Positions 26,066 through 34,229 of a stretch of 64,000 nt of DNA are shown piece by piece (position 1 is the stretch's first letter; each line of letters starts with the position of its first letter). The position numbers and the translations under genes were made by a program. The notes under the pieces were generated by a model. The model did not search any database. It was given only the letters and a program-made list of their open reading frames with translations, and was not told the DNA's origin. The DNA is from Acidobacteriota bacterium (GTDB lineage: Bacteria > Acidobacteriota > Terriglobia > Terriglobales > Acidobacteriaceae), in the NCBI GenBank assembly GCA_018268895.1, contig JAFDVP010000014.1:62001-126000 (forward strand), read 5' to 3'.

Positions 26066-27082
26066 CTACTTCGACTCTTCAGAACCGGTCAGCCAATAGC
26101 CGTTTCTGGCCGAGACAGTAAGCTGCGGGTAGTGAGTCAGGCTTACGTGGATGGGGTGGAAGCCGGGGTCTGCTGGTGACGGCGTGAAACTGAGCATGTA
26201 GCGATAGCGAATGTGATTACCGATCATGGCAACAACATCGTCCAACTGTTGCCGGCTCTCGAAGCGGATCGCTTCGCCGCCTGAGACCGAGGCAACCTCT
26301 GCGGCCACGTCCTTTCGCATCGAGTCAATCACCATATTCAATGCTTCGGTGAAGTCGAAGGAAGCCACGCGTATCCCATTGCCAAAATCCACTGGCGGGC
26401 TTCCATGCGGAGGTTCCTTCAACGCGCCCTTGAGTCTCGTTATCTGGGGCGTAAAGGTCACGGAGTAGATAGCGGTATTCGTCTCGCCGGTGATGCGGGC
26501 GATCTCTTTTGCCGTGGTCTTGCTTCCAGAGTCCTGAGGCTGTGAGATCAGCAGGATCACCCTGCGGTGATTGGCAGGCCGCTTTGCGAGCAGATCCAAG
26601 CCGAACTTGAGAGCGTCCATGATTGCGGCGCCACTGTCACCGGGGTCCGGATGATCGATTGCGTCAGTCCACTGCGCAATATCGGAGGTAAACGTCGATG
26701 CTGCCTCGGGTTTGCTGTCGAAGTTGACGATGGCAACCTGGTTGGGAGCACCGCCGAGCATTGACGCGAGCATCGTCTCCAGGCCGCGGTACTTGTCGAA
26801 CTCCCTCACCGCCGCGCTGCCGGTCTGCATCAGCACTACCAGCGAGAGCGGTTGCTTGTCGGATTCATCGAGCGCGACTTTTTGGGGAACGCCTTTATCT
26901 GTTAGAAGGAAGTCGTCGGCTTTGAGCGAATAAACAACCTCTTTCGTCGTGCTTTGAACTAACGCAGGGACTACGACGAGTCTGGTTGCAGCATGGAGTG
27001 TGCTATCGGTGTTCGGAGTGTTCTGTGCACAGAGCGTTCCGGAAACTACAAGTAGCAGAACGGTCGTGAGAGACCAGCGCAC
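26066..27082 (-). CDS. Exported VWA-domain protein (acidobacterial type)
   Basis: A secreted protein of 338 residues with a signal peptide (MRWSLTTVLLLVVSGTLCAQ). After an N-terminal beta-rich region (VPALVQSTTKEVVYSLKADDFLLTDKG) there is a von Willebrand factor A fold: LSLVVLMQTGSAA stands where the MIDAS DxSxS would be, but the first Asp is missing. Later blocks are GDSGAAIMDALKFGLDLL and HRRVILLISQPQDSGS. Families of such VWA-related proteins are expanded in Acidobacteriota. The binding partner is unknown, and metal binding is doubtful because of the MIDAS change. Confidence 0.78.
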   Translation of the reverse strand: MRWSLTTVLLLVVSGTLCAQNTPNTDSTLHAATRLVVVPALVQSTTKEVVYSLKADDFLLTDKGVPQKVALDESDKQPLSLVVLMQTGSAAVREFDKYRGLETMLASMLGGAPNQVAIVNFDSKPEAASTFTSDIAQWTDAIDHPDPGDSGAAIMDALKFGLDLLAKRPANHRRVILLISQPQDSGSKTTAKEIARITGETNTAIYSVTFTPQITRLKGALKEPPHGSPPVDFGNGIRVASFDFTEALNMVIDSMRKDVAAEVASVSGGEAIRFESRQQLDDVVAMIGNHIRYRYMLSFTPSPADPGFHPIHVSLTHYPQLTVSARNGYWLTGSEESK

Positions 27083-27106
27083 GCAGAGATTTTAGCTGAA
27101 AAGCGT

Positions 27107-28108
27107 CTAGCGGTCGCGGCTGGTGACGAAGCCCGGCACCCAGAGCAGAGCTCGCTTTGCATCCGACTGTGGCAGGTCGGCGATCGACTGACGGGCGGCT
27201 TCGGCGTAGGCGCAGGCTGTGTCCATCGCGTATTCGATGGAGCCGTGGCGTTGCAGGATCTCGATGATCTGCGGGTGGGAGATGTGGGCGAAGCTGCGGT
27301 CGTTGAGGACCGTGCGTATGGCCTCGCGGTCGGCTCCTGTTCCGCGCTCTAGCGCGTGGATTACAGCTAGTGTTGCCTTGCCTTCGCGCAGGTCGCTGGC
27401 GACGGGCTTGCCGAGGATCTCTTCCATTGCGGTGAGGTCGAGCACATCGTCGACGATCTGGAAGGCGAGTCCGAGATTGCGGCCGTATTCGCCGAGGCGC
27501 GCCTCGATGACCTCAGGGTCGCCAAAGCTGTGCGGTGTGATCGCCGCGCCAAGCTGCATCGAGACTTTGAAGAGGCAGGCCGTCTTGCGATAGATCAGGT
27601 CGAAGTACTCTTCTTCGTTGATCAACTTGCCCAGCTTTTCAATCTGCAGCAGCTCGCCTTCGACCATCTGCTGTGTCAGCGAGATGAGCAGGTCAAGGAC
27701 GTGGAAGTTCCGCTCTTCGAGGGCAGCGGAGAAGGACTGCATGTACAGCCAGTCCCCGGCGAGGACGCACTTTGAGTTTCCCCAGGTTGTGTTGCTTGAG
27801 GGGCGTCCGCGGCGGGTGTCGGCCTCGTCGATGATGTCGTCGTGGACGAGCGTTGCGGTGTGCAGCATCTCAACGACAGCGCCGAGCCGGATGCGGCTGT
27901 GATTGTCGTTGCCGAGCGCCTTGGCCGCGAGCAGCAGCAGCAGCGGGCGAATGCGTTTGCCGCCGCCCGCAATCAGGTACTGCGCGATGTCGGTGATGAC
28001 GGCGACGTTCGAGGCGGACTGCTTCGAGAACTCCTGCTCGATGGCGGCGAGATCGTCGCGGAGAAGGTCGAAGACCTCGGCGGCTGTCGCGATGGAGAGA
28101 GTGCTCAA
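27107..28108 (-). CDS. Long-chain polyprenyl diphosphate synthase
   Basis: Builds the isoprenoid side chain of quinones or a carrier lipid from IPP. The 333 residues have the first Asp-rich motif in LVHDDIIDEADTRRG, the second in FQIVDDVLDLT, and GGGKRIRPLLLLLAAKALG with the conserved Arg pair near the N-terminus. This fits the IspB/HepT/SdsA group. The chain length cannot be decided safely from these motifs. Confidence 0.92.
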   Translation of the reverse strand: MSTLSIATAAEVFDLLRDDLAAIEQEFSKQSASNVAVITDIAQYLIAGGGKRIRPLLLLLAAKALGNDNHSRIRLGAVVEMLHTATLVHDDIIDEADTRRGRPSSNTTWGNSKCVLAGDWLYMQSFSAALEERNFHVLDLLISLTQQMVEGELLQIEKLGKLINEEEYFDLIYRKTACLFKVSMQLGAAITPHSFGDPEVIEARLGEYGRNLGLAFQIVDDVLDLTAMEEILGKPVASDLREGKATLAVIHALERGTGADREAIRTVLNDRSFAHISHPQIIEILQRHGSIEYAMDTACAYAEAARQSIADLPQSDAKRALLWVPGFVTSRDR

Positions 28109-28151
28109 AGCTCTTTCAGAGTATCAGGTGAGGCGAGGGCCGAAGGCAGAA

Positions 28152-28193
28152 AAGCAGATTCCTCCACTTCGCTGCGCTCCGGTCGGAATGACA
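28152..28193 (+). repeat. Dispersed short repeat, copy 1 (between two genes)
   Basis: This copy reads AGCAGATTCCTCCACTTCGC and continues through GCGCTCCGGTCGGAATGACA. It belongs to a family recognised by a CTTCGACT(T)CGCT core and a final GGAATGACA or AGGATGACA. It lies between the polyprenyl synthase and yajQ; the close match at 31990-32056 lies inside metG. Confidence 0.7.
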
Positions 28194-28221
28194 ACTCTCA
28201 GGGCCATCGAGGGCGGCAACG

Positions 28222-28722
28222 CTAGTTACTGCGATAGTTGGTGAATTGGAGGTCGACGCCGAAGTCTCCACCGCGGAGCTTGCCCATGATCTGTTGCAGG
28301 ATGTCGCGGTCTTTGGAGACGACGCGGACGGTGTCGCCCTGGATGGAGGCCTGGGCCTTGAGCTTGGAGTCCTTGATGAGGGCGACGATCTTCTTTGCGG
28401 CGTCGGAGTTGATGCCCTGCTTCAGCTTGATCTTCTGGCGCACGGAGGAGCCGGCGGCGGGCTCGATCTTCTCGTACTCGATGTTTTTGAGCGAGACTCC
28501 GCGCTTGACCAGCTTCTGCGAGAGGATCTCGATGACCGCCTTGAGTTTGTACTCGTCCTGCGAGGCAAGCTGGATGACATCCTGCCCCTGAAGCTCGATG
28601 GAGGACTTGGAGTCCTTGAGGTCGAAGCGGGCGTGGACCTCTTTGCTTGCCTGGTCGATGGCGTTCTTGACCTCTTGAATCTCAACCTTGCTGACGACGT
28701 CGAAGCTGTTATCGGATGCCAT
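28222..28722 (-). CDS. yajQ: YajQ/DUF520 family nucleotide-binding protein
   Basis: A 166-residue protein of the YajQ family, two ferredoxin-like domains that bind nucleotides; some members bind cyclic di-GMP. The family start FDVVSKVEIQEVKNAIDQA, RFDLKDSKSSIEL and the end PQVTNYRSN-like (here LQFTNYRSN) are all visible. GAGGAAAACAG precedes the ATG. A diguanylate cyclase is encoded 7 kb away, but nothing in the sequence links the two. Confidence 0.93.
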   Translation of the reverse strand: MASDNSFDVVSKVEIQEVKNAIDQASKEVHARFDLKDSKSSIELQGQDVIQLASQDEYKLKAVIEILSQKLVKRGVSLKNIEYEKIEPAAGSSVRQKIKLKQGINSDAAKKIVALIKDSKLKAQASIQGDTVRVVSKDRDILQQIMGKLRGGDFGVDLQFTNYRSN

Positions 28723-28757
28723 GTTCTGTTTTCCTCTTTTGTCTTATGTCGTTTCTA

Positions 28758-29624
28758 TTATTTCAGGCGTTGCGTTTCGCGAGTAGTGGGAAAGAGCCGG
28801 TGGAAGTTTTCCGTTGTCTGCACTGCCAGTTCATCGGTTGAGATGCCACGCAGCTCGGCAAGGGCTGCCGCGGTGTGGGTAACGAAGGCGGGTTCGTTGC
28901 GCTGGCCGCGAAGCGGAACCGGGGCGAGGAAAGGCGCGTCGGTCTCGACGAGGATACGGTCGGCGGGAGCGAAGGCAGCTGCGTCGCGAATGCTCTGCGC
29001 CTTCGGGTAGGTTAGGTTTCCGGCGAAGGAGAGGTAGAAGCCGAGATCGAGCGAGCGTTTTGCGTCGTCGATGTTTCCCGAGAAGCAGTGCATGATTCCT
29101 GGCAGCTTTGCAGGCTTGAAGTGTTCGGTGATGAGGGTCAGAGTATCGGCCCAGGCGTCGGCGGGACCGTACTTTTCTTTGGCTTTTGGCGTGGCAAGCT
29201 CGGAGGTGCGGCAGTGGATGATGATCGGCTTCTGGAGTTGGACGGCGATCTTCATCTGGGTAACGAAGGCATGCTTCTGCGTCTCGATATCGGGGTTTTC
29301 AAGGTGGTAATAGTCGAGCCCGATCTCTCCGACGGCGACGCAGCGCGACTGTCCGGCGAGACGGGTCAGCTCGGCGAGAGCTTCCGGCGTGGCGTTGTGC
29401 GCCTGCTCGGGATGAATGCCTGCTGATGCGAAGACACGGGGCTGACGGTCGCCTTCGACGGCGTTGGCCAGGTCGAGAGCGAGGTGCATCTCGGAGGGGT
29501 TCTCGCCGATTCCGATGGCGAGGATGGTTCTTACGTCGGCATCCCAGGCGCGCGCGAGGATCTCGTCCCGGTCAGTCGGGTGCGTGGTGTAGAAGTCGAG
29601 ATGCGCGTGGGAGTCGATGAGCAT
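28758..29624 (-). CDS. TatD family metal-dependent DNase
   Basis: A metallo-hydrolase of the TatD family that degrades DNA 3' to 5' and is thought to act in DNA quality control. The 288 residues show the metal ligands DSHAHLDF, AVGEIGLDYYH, IIHCRTS, MHCFSG and VETDAPFLAP, in the expected order. It lies 35 nt downstream of... no: on the minus strand it precedes yajQ, with 35 nt between them. In many genomes tatD is next to metG, and here metG follows on the same strand beyond an inserted cupin gene. Confidence 0.93.
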   Translation of the reverse strand: MLIDSHAHLDFYTTHPTDRDEILARAWDADVRTILAIGIGENPSEMHLALDLANAVEGDRQPRVFASAGIHPEQAHNATPEALAELTRLAGQSRCVAVGEIGLDYYHLENPDIETQKHAFVTQMKIAVQLQKPIIIHCRTSELATPKAKEKYGPADAWADTLTLITEHFKPAKLPGIMHCFSGNIDDAKRSLDLGFYLSFAGNLTYPKAQSIRDAAAFAPADRILVETDAPFLAPVPLRGQRNEPAFVTHTAAALAELRGISTDELAVQTTENFHRLFPTTRETQRLK

Positions 29625-30041
29625 TGCTGGGTGTACCCCGTATTTTTTAGTGCAAAGTCTTCAAACGATTGCAGTTACGGTTGGACTTCGTTATGCGGTT
29701 CTGGCAAAAGTCCTTATATTTCGTGTTCGATGGCTCCAAAGTATTCAGGAATAAGGATTTGATGCCGGGTTCAAATTGACGGAGTATGAATTCAGGTTCT
29801 TTATTTAGTGTATCGAATCGGGAAGGGTAAATCGGCAACGTCGATCTCCTTTGTTTCGTTGAAGATGGAGGGAAGTGGGGCTTGACAGGATTTTGTGGGG
29901 CGCGGGAAGGAAAATGCAGGTTTCTGCCTTCGACTTCGCTCAGGGCAGGCTCTGCGCTGTGCTCCCTCGGAATGACACCCTTCGGGGGTGGTTTGCGCTC
30001 CGCTCGGAATGACACTGCCAGTGTGGGATAGGATGGCGGGC
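29625..30041. other. Intergenic region with AT-rich part and repeats
   Basis: The part from about 29640 to 29830 is clearly poorer in GC than its surroundings and holds no gene that I can support. A copy of the dispersed repeat follows at 29913-29978 (ATGCAGGTTTCTGCCTTCGA, ending CGGAATGACAC), with a half copy at 29990-30014 (GTTTGCGCTCCGCTCGGAAT). Confidence 0.6.
29913..30014 (+). repeat. Dispersed short repeat, copy 2 plus half copy
   Basis: The unit contains CTTCGACTTCGCTCAGGGCA and ends in CGGAATGACAC; a second GCTCGGAATGACAC stands 36 nt on. It is an intergenic copy of the family that also occurs inside metG and in the meaB-epimerase linker. Confidence 0.7.
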
Positions 30042-30500
30042 ATGAAGAATTTAAGTCGACGTGATCTTTGTGTGGCTCTCTCTGCGCTGGCGGCGGTGGG
30101 AGCGGGGGCGGTGCCGGAGGCGGATGCCCAGGCACGGGGAAATGATGTTCTGGACAAGTCGCGGACGTGGACCTTCGAGTCGCTTCCGGTGAAGCCAAGT
30201 TCGAACGGTGGAGCGAGCCGTGCCGTGGTGCAGGGAGTTCTGGCAACGGGTGAGCCGGTGGAGGTGCATGAGACGACGCTGCCCGCGGGGCAGATGCCGC
30301 ATCCTCCGCACAAGCATCGCCACTCGGAGTTCATCTTCATCCGCGAGGGCGAACTTGAGGTGAACAGCAACGGCACGATGAGCAAGGTTGGGCCGGGGGG
30401 AGTGATCTTCAACGCGTCGAACGTGATGCACGGGTTGAAGAATGTGGGCACGACGATGGCCAATTATTTTGTGATCGCGATCAGCCGGGCGGACGGGTGA
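30042..30500 (+). CDS. Exported cupin-domain protein
   Basis: A 152-residue protein with a twin-arginine type signal (LSRRDLCVALSALAAVGAGA). The cupin barrel shows MPHPPHKHRHSEFIFIREGELEV, with the clustered metal-binding His residues and the Glu of motif 1, and GPGGVIFNASNVMHGLKNVG with the motif 2 His. The ATG at 30042 begins the signal; longer frames start inside the repeat copy upstream and are unlikely. It is not closely similar to the other cupin at 10.0 kb. Substrate unknown. Confidence 0.8.
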   Translation: MKNLSRRDLCVALSALAAVGAGAVPEADAQARGNDVLDKSRTWTFESLPVKPSSNGGASRAVVQGVLATGEPVEVHETTLPAGQMPHPPHKHRHSEFIFIREGELEVNSNGTMSKVGPGGVIFNASNVMHGLKNVGTTMANYFVIAISRADG

Positions 30501-30502
30501 TC

Positions 30503-30806
30503 GGCCCCAGGGGCTAAAGCCCCTGTTCGTTTAGCTGGATTTTAGAGCATTTTCACTCATATGTCGGACAAGGGCCAAAGGCCCGACAGATATCAGCCTG
30601 GGCCGAAGGCCCAGGTAGGCGATGCCAATCAAGGCTTCGAGCGCTGAAAGCGCGACATAAATCCACGCCGAATGAACCACGCCTCAAGGAAAATTGCTCT
30701 AAGGGCCAAGCCTGAAGGCTTTGGCGTACCCAGAAGCGGTTCGAGCTTCGCTCGAATGTCCCACCTTAGGCGCTGCGCGCCGAAGATGGGGCACCCGGTT
30801 TGTGGG
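30503..30806 (+). repeat. Composite palindromic repeat block A (3' side of metG)
   Basis: A run of hairpins: CAGGGGCTAAAGCCCCTG (30508-30525), GGGCCAAAGGCCC, CCTGGGCCGAAGGCCCAGG, then GGTTCGAGCTTCGCTCGAAT and finally a 26-nt segment (30781-30806) found again, identical, at 33348-33373. The rest of this 311-nt gap holds no gene. Confidence 0.75.
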
Positions 30807-30811
30807 AGACC

Positions 30812-33184
30812 CTATTTGAGGCGGGAGCCTAGTTCGATCTGGTCGGAGTCGGCGAAGGTGGCGAGGATGGGTTTGCCGTCTTCGCCGTGCGAGGCGGCCA
30901 GCAACATGCCGTGCGACTCTAGGCCGCGCATCTTGCGGGGGGCGAGGTTGGCGACGATGATGATGCGGCGTCCGATGAGGTCTTCGGGCGCGTACCACTG
31001 CGCGATGCCGGAGAGGATCTGGCGCTTCTCGGTGCCGAGGTCGACTTCGAGGCGGAGGAGTTTGTCGGCCTTGGGGATGCGCTCGGCGACGAGGACGCGG
31101 GCGACGCGGAGGTCGATCTTGGCGAAGTCGTCGATGGCGATGGGAGCTGAGGCTTCGGCTGCTGTTTCAGCGACAGGAACGGCCGCAGAGGACGCGGCTT
31201 CTGAGGATTGAGACGCGGGTGGCTCCGCGGTCTGCGTGGTCGCGGTGGTGTTCTGTTCGGCGTCGGTCATGACTTGAATGAGTTCCTTGGGTGCGCGGGG
31301 GAAGATGGGGCCGAGCGGGCCGAGCTTTGTTCCGGGCTTGAGGCCGCCCCATTGAAGATTATTTAGCACGCCGGATTTTGCGGCGGCTTCGATGTCTCCA
31401 AGGCCAAGTTGTTCCCAGACCTTTGAAGTGGAGTAGGGAAGTATGGGGTAGAGGAGCGCAGTGATGATGCGGATGGATTCGGCGGAGGTATAGAGCACAT
31501 CATCCCTTTCAATACCTTCGGCCATCTTCCACGGTGCGTTACTACTCAAATAGCTATCCGTACCAGATATCGCCCACATGGGATTTTCAACAACCCTGGC
31601 TAAATCAAAGTTCTTAAATGCTTGATTGATACCCAGTTCGAGAGGACCCGCCGAAAATCTAAGTTGAAAATCCTTTTTCTCTGTTTCGTTAGCAAATGCC
31701 CATTTACCAGGGCCGCTGATGAAGCCAAAGAAATATCGTTGTGCGTGTTCAGGCAGTTCGTTGGGTTCAAGCTTAATTGCGGTCGGAATCTGCGAACTTG
31801 AATATTTCTGAATCATGGTCAGAGTGCGACTGACGAGGTTGCCGTAGCCGTTGGCCAGGTCGGAGTTGTAGCGCTGCACGAGGGCGTCGAAGGAGAAGCT
31901 GCCGTCCTGGCCGAAGGGGATCTCGCGGAGGAGGAAGTAGCGGAGGACGTCGGAGGCGAAGAGGTCCTGATCGTGCTTTGGTGGTAGAGAAGCAGATCCC
32001 TCCACTGCGGCGCTGCGCGCCTCCGGTCGGGATGACGGGGCTGGTCGGGATGACACACCGTTGGTGACGAGTAGGGAGCCGAAGGCGTCGAGGATGGTTT
32101 CGGTGCGGACGATGTTGCCGCGCGACTTCGACATCTTCGACTCTTCAAAGAGCAACCAGCCGTGGGCCTGTACTTTCTTCGGCAGCGGGAGGCCGGCGGC
32201 GAGGAGGAAGGCGGGCCAGTAGACGCAGTGGAAGCGGATGATCTCTTTGCCGACGAGGTGGAGGTCGGCGGGCCAGAACTTTTCGAGCTTCGCGATGTCG
32301 ACGGGCTTATCGGAGCCGTAGCCGATGGCGGTCATGTAGTTGGCGAGGGCGTCGAGCCAGACGTAGATGACGTGCTTCTTCTTTGTGGCGGATGCGGCGG
32401 GCTCGGGGACGGGGATGCCCCAGTCGAAGGAGCTGCGCGAGATGGAGAGGTCCTTGAGTGCGCCAGGGACGTAGGGGGTACCTTTGGCGGAGAAATGCAG
32501 GTCCTTCGACTCCGCGCTGCGCGCTTCGCTCAGGATGACACCATCCTGAGCGGCTGGGATATTTGAAGAGACGTTGCCGCGAAGGAAGCTGAGGACTTCG
32601 TTGCGGCGGGACTCGGGTTCGATGCGGAAGGCTTTGGGATCGTCTTCATCTGCTTCGATGCGGTCGATCAGTTCGGCCTGGTAGGCGCTGAGGCGGAAGT
32701 AGAAGTTTTCTTCGGTGACGGTCTCTGTGGGTTTGCCGTCGGGGCCGATGGTTCCGGGGGGGCCGTCGACGAACATCTCCTCGCCTACGGAGTATTGGCC
32801 GGTATAGGTGTCGAGGTAGATGTGGCCGCGCGAGTAGAGCTCGCTGAAGAGCTTCTGGACGCCCTGCTTGTGCCGGGGTTCGGTGGTGCGGATGTAGTCG
32901 TTGTGGGTGATGCCCATGCGCTTCCAGAGCCCCTCGAACTGAGCGGAGACCTGGTCGGTGAACTGCTGCGGGGTGATTCCGGCGGCCTCGGCGGAGCGCT
33001 GGACCTTCTGGCCGTGCTCGTCGGTTCCGGTGAGGAACCAGACGTTGTCGTCGCCCAGGAGAAGACGCTGGCGGCGGGCGATGACGTCGGCCGCGATGGT
33101 GGTGTAGGCGTGGCCGATGTGGGGGCGCGCGTTGACGTAGTAGATCGGCGTGGTGAGGTAGAACTTCTTCTGCGCTTCAGACAT
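30812..33184 (-). CDS. metG: Methionyl-tRNA synthetase with two extra segments
   Basis: Charges tRNA-Met. The 790 residues contain the HIGH motif (ARPHIGHAYTT), SKMSKSRGNIV, the anticodon-binding helices and a C-terminal tRNA-binding domain (KIDLRVARVLVAERIPKADKLLRLEVDLG). The zinc-knuckle cysteines of some MetG forms are absent (GQYSVGEEMFVDGPPG). Two segments have no counterpart in the family as I know it: about residues 204-241 (inside RGN...KDLSISR) and about 368-406 (between ILDAFG and DVLRYFLLRE). Each coincides with a dispersed repeat in the DNA. Between about 31340 and 31820 the gene is noticeably lower in GC. The ATG at 33184 starts MSEAQKKFYLTTPIYYV; the family start agrees. Confidence 0.93.
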   Translation of the reverse strand: MSEAQKKFYLTTPIYYVNARPHIGHAYTTIAADVIARRQRLLLGDDNVWFLTGTDEHGQKVQRSAEAAGITPQQFTDQVSAQFEGLWKRMGITHNDYIRTTEPRHKQGVQKLFSELYSRGHIYLDTYTGQYSVGEEMFVDGPPGTIGPDGKPTETVTEENFYFRLSAYQAELIDRIEADEDDPKAFRIEPESRRNEVLSFLRGNVSSNIPAAQDGVILSEARSAESKDLHFSAKGTPYVPGALKDLSISRSSFDWGIPVPEPAASATKKKHVIYVWLDALANYMTAIGYGSDKPVDIAKLEKFWPADLHLVGKEIIRFHCVYWPAFLLAAGLPLPKKVQAHGWLLFEESKMSKSRGNIVRTETILDAFGSLLVTNGVSSRPAPSSRPEARSAAVEGSASLPPKHDQDLFASDVLRYFLLREIPFGQDGSFSFDALVQRYNSDLANGYGNLVSRTLTMIQKYSSSQIPTAIKLEPNELPEHAQRYFFGFISGPGKWAFANETEKKDFQLRFSAGPLELGINQAFKNFDLARVVENPMWAISGTDSYLSSNAPWKMAEGIERDDVLYTSAESIRIITALLYPILPYSTSKVWEQLGLGDIEAAAKSGVLNNLQWGGLKPGTKLGPLGPIFPRAPKELIQVMTDAEQNTTATTQTAEPPASQSSEAASSAAVPVAETAAEASAPIAIDDFAKIDLRVARVLVAERIPKADKLLRLEVDLGTEKRQILSGIAQWYAPEDLIGRRIIIVANLAPRKMRGLESHGMLLAASHGEDGKPILATFADSDQIELGSRLK
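31990..32056 (+). repeat. Dispersed short repeat, copy 3, inside metG
   Basis: The copy (AGCAGATCCCTCCACTGCGG, then CGCCTCCGGTCGGGATGACG and a second GGTCGGGATGACAC) lies in frame within metG and encodes an Ala/Ser/Pro-rich stretch including SSRPEARSAAVEGSASLP. It matches the intergenic copy at 28152-28193 closely. Confidence 0.7.
32494..32542 (+). repeat. Dispersed short repeat, copy 4, inside metG
   Basis: The copy (ATGCAGGTCCTTCGACTCCG, ending CGCTCAGGATGACACC) lies in frame within metG and encodes part of GVILSEARSAESKDLHFS. The same core and end occur at 37482-37546 and 38382-38431. Confidence 0.7.
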
Positions 33185-33224
33185 GGGTCGTAAGGCCCAG
33201 TTTATCAGGGAGTCGTGTGACATA

Positions 33225-33375
33225 TCCCCAGGGGCTAAAGCCCCTGTTTCTTGTGTGGATGGGAGAGGCCCAAGGCTAAAGCCCTGGGGTACCTGGATGC
33301 GGTTCCGCTTCGCACGGATGCCCACCTTAGCGACGATAAAGCAGTCGCGAAGATGGGGCACCCGGTTTGTGGGCT
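33225..33375 (+). repeat. Composite palindromic repeat block B (5' side of metG)
   Basis: It contains CAGGGGCTAAAGCCCCTG (33229-33246), GGCCCAAGGCTAAAGCCCTG, a CCCACCTTAG element, and at 33348-33373 the 26-nt segment identical to the end of block A. It fills most of the gap between metG and the regulator gene. Confidence 0.75.
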
Positions 33376-33391
33376 GGGAACTGGCGTTATT

Positions 33392-34156
33392 TCAGGAGGC
33401 GGTTTTGGCGGCTATGCGGTCGAGAGCGGGCAGTGCGGTGTCGGTCTCGGCGTCTTGCGCGGTGCGAGCGAGGTTGAGATGCACTTCCATGGTGCGGCGG
33501 GCTCCGGCGGGGTTGTGGGAGCGGATGGCGCGGTAGATCTCGCGGTGCATCTCCGCCGACTCCTTGAGGTCCTGCGCCTTCTGGACGGTCTTGGAGCGGT
33601 TCTCGTAGAGATTGGCGGTGATGGTCTCCATGAGCGCGCCGAGGATGGGGTTTCCCGCTGCACGGGCGATGGTGCGATGGAAGCGGACGTCGTGGATGAG
33701 ATATTCCTGGGGATCGTCGAGAGAGGCGTACATCTCGGCGACCTCTTCGGCCAATTCTGCGATGTGCTCGTCGGTGGCACGCTCGGCGGCGAGTTCGGCG
33801 ACGGAGGCCTCGAGGACGAGGCGCGCCTCGAACATCTGCCAGGGCAGGAAGCCGTGGAGGACGCCGAGGACGGAGAGCGAGTTGGAATCCAATGCCGGAG
33901 GGCCGGAGGAGACGAAGGTCCCGGCGCCGTGGCGGCTCTTGAGGACTCCCATGGCGGAGAGGAAGCCGATGCCTGCGCGAAGGCTGGAGCGCGAGATCTG
34001 GAGCTTGCGCGCGAGTTCACGCTCGGGAGGAAGGCGGTCGCCCGGTTTCACTTCACCGGAGGCGATGAGCGCGCGGACGTGCTCGACGACCTGCATGGTG
34101 AGTTGGCTATGCGGGGTGGTGACGTCCTGGTCCTTGTCTTGCGCCTCTTTTTTCAA
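33392..34156 (-). CDS. FadR-type GntR family regulator
   Basis: A DNA-binding repressor with a winged helix (PGDRLPPERELARKLQISRSSLR, then GVLKSRHGAGTFV) and a C-terminal FCD effector domain with the expected metal-site residues (DVRFHR, EMHREIYRAI, MEVHLN). This is the FadR/LldR/UxuR subfamily, which senses organic acids. The start is uncertain: TTG at 34156 has AAGGAAAGGG 11 nt upstream and is used here (254 residues); TTG at 34219 is the longer option. It is downstream of the MFS gene in an apparent operon, and a FadR-type operator stands before that gene, which suggests autoregulation and control of the transporter. Confidence 0.86.
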   Translation of the reverse strand: MKKEAQDKDQDVTTPHSQLTMQVVEHVRALIASGEVKPGDRLPPERELARKLQISRSSLRAGIGFLSAMGVLKSRHGAGTFVSSGPPALDSNSLSVLGVLHGFLPWQMFEARLVLEASVAELAAERATDEHIAELAEEVAEMYASLDDPQEYLIHDVRFHRTIARAAGNPILGALMETITANLYENRSKTVQKAQDLKESAEMHREIYRAIRSHNPAGARRTMEVHLNLARTAQDAETDTALPALDRIAAKTAS

Positions 34157-34229
34157 AACTGCGACCGTCCCTTTCCTTCGAGAAAAGAAGGGTAACACGC
34201 GGGCGGAGAGCGTCGCCAAAGCGAGACGT

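Noticed and set aside
29647..30246. Minus-strand frame of 199 codons upstream of tatD
   Set aside because: It runs across the cupin gene and repeat copies; the AT-rich part gives no recognisable protein and there is no ribosome site.
33251..34195. Plus-strand open frame of 314 codons across the regulator gene
   Set aside because: Its Gly/Asp/Glu/Val-rich composition is that of a shadow frame, and the minus strand encodes a complete GntR-type regulator.
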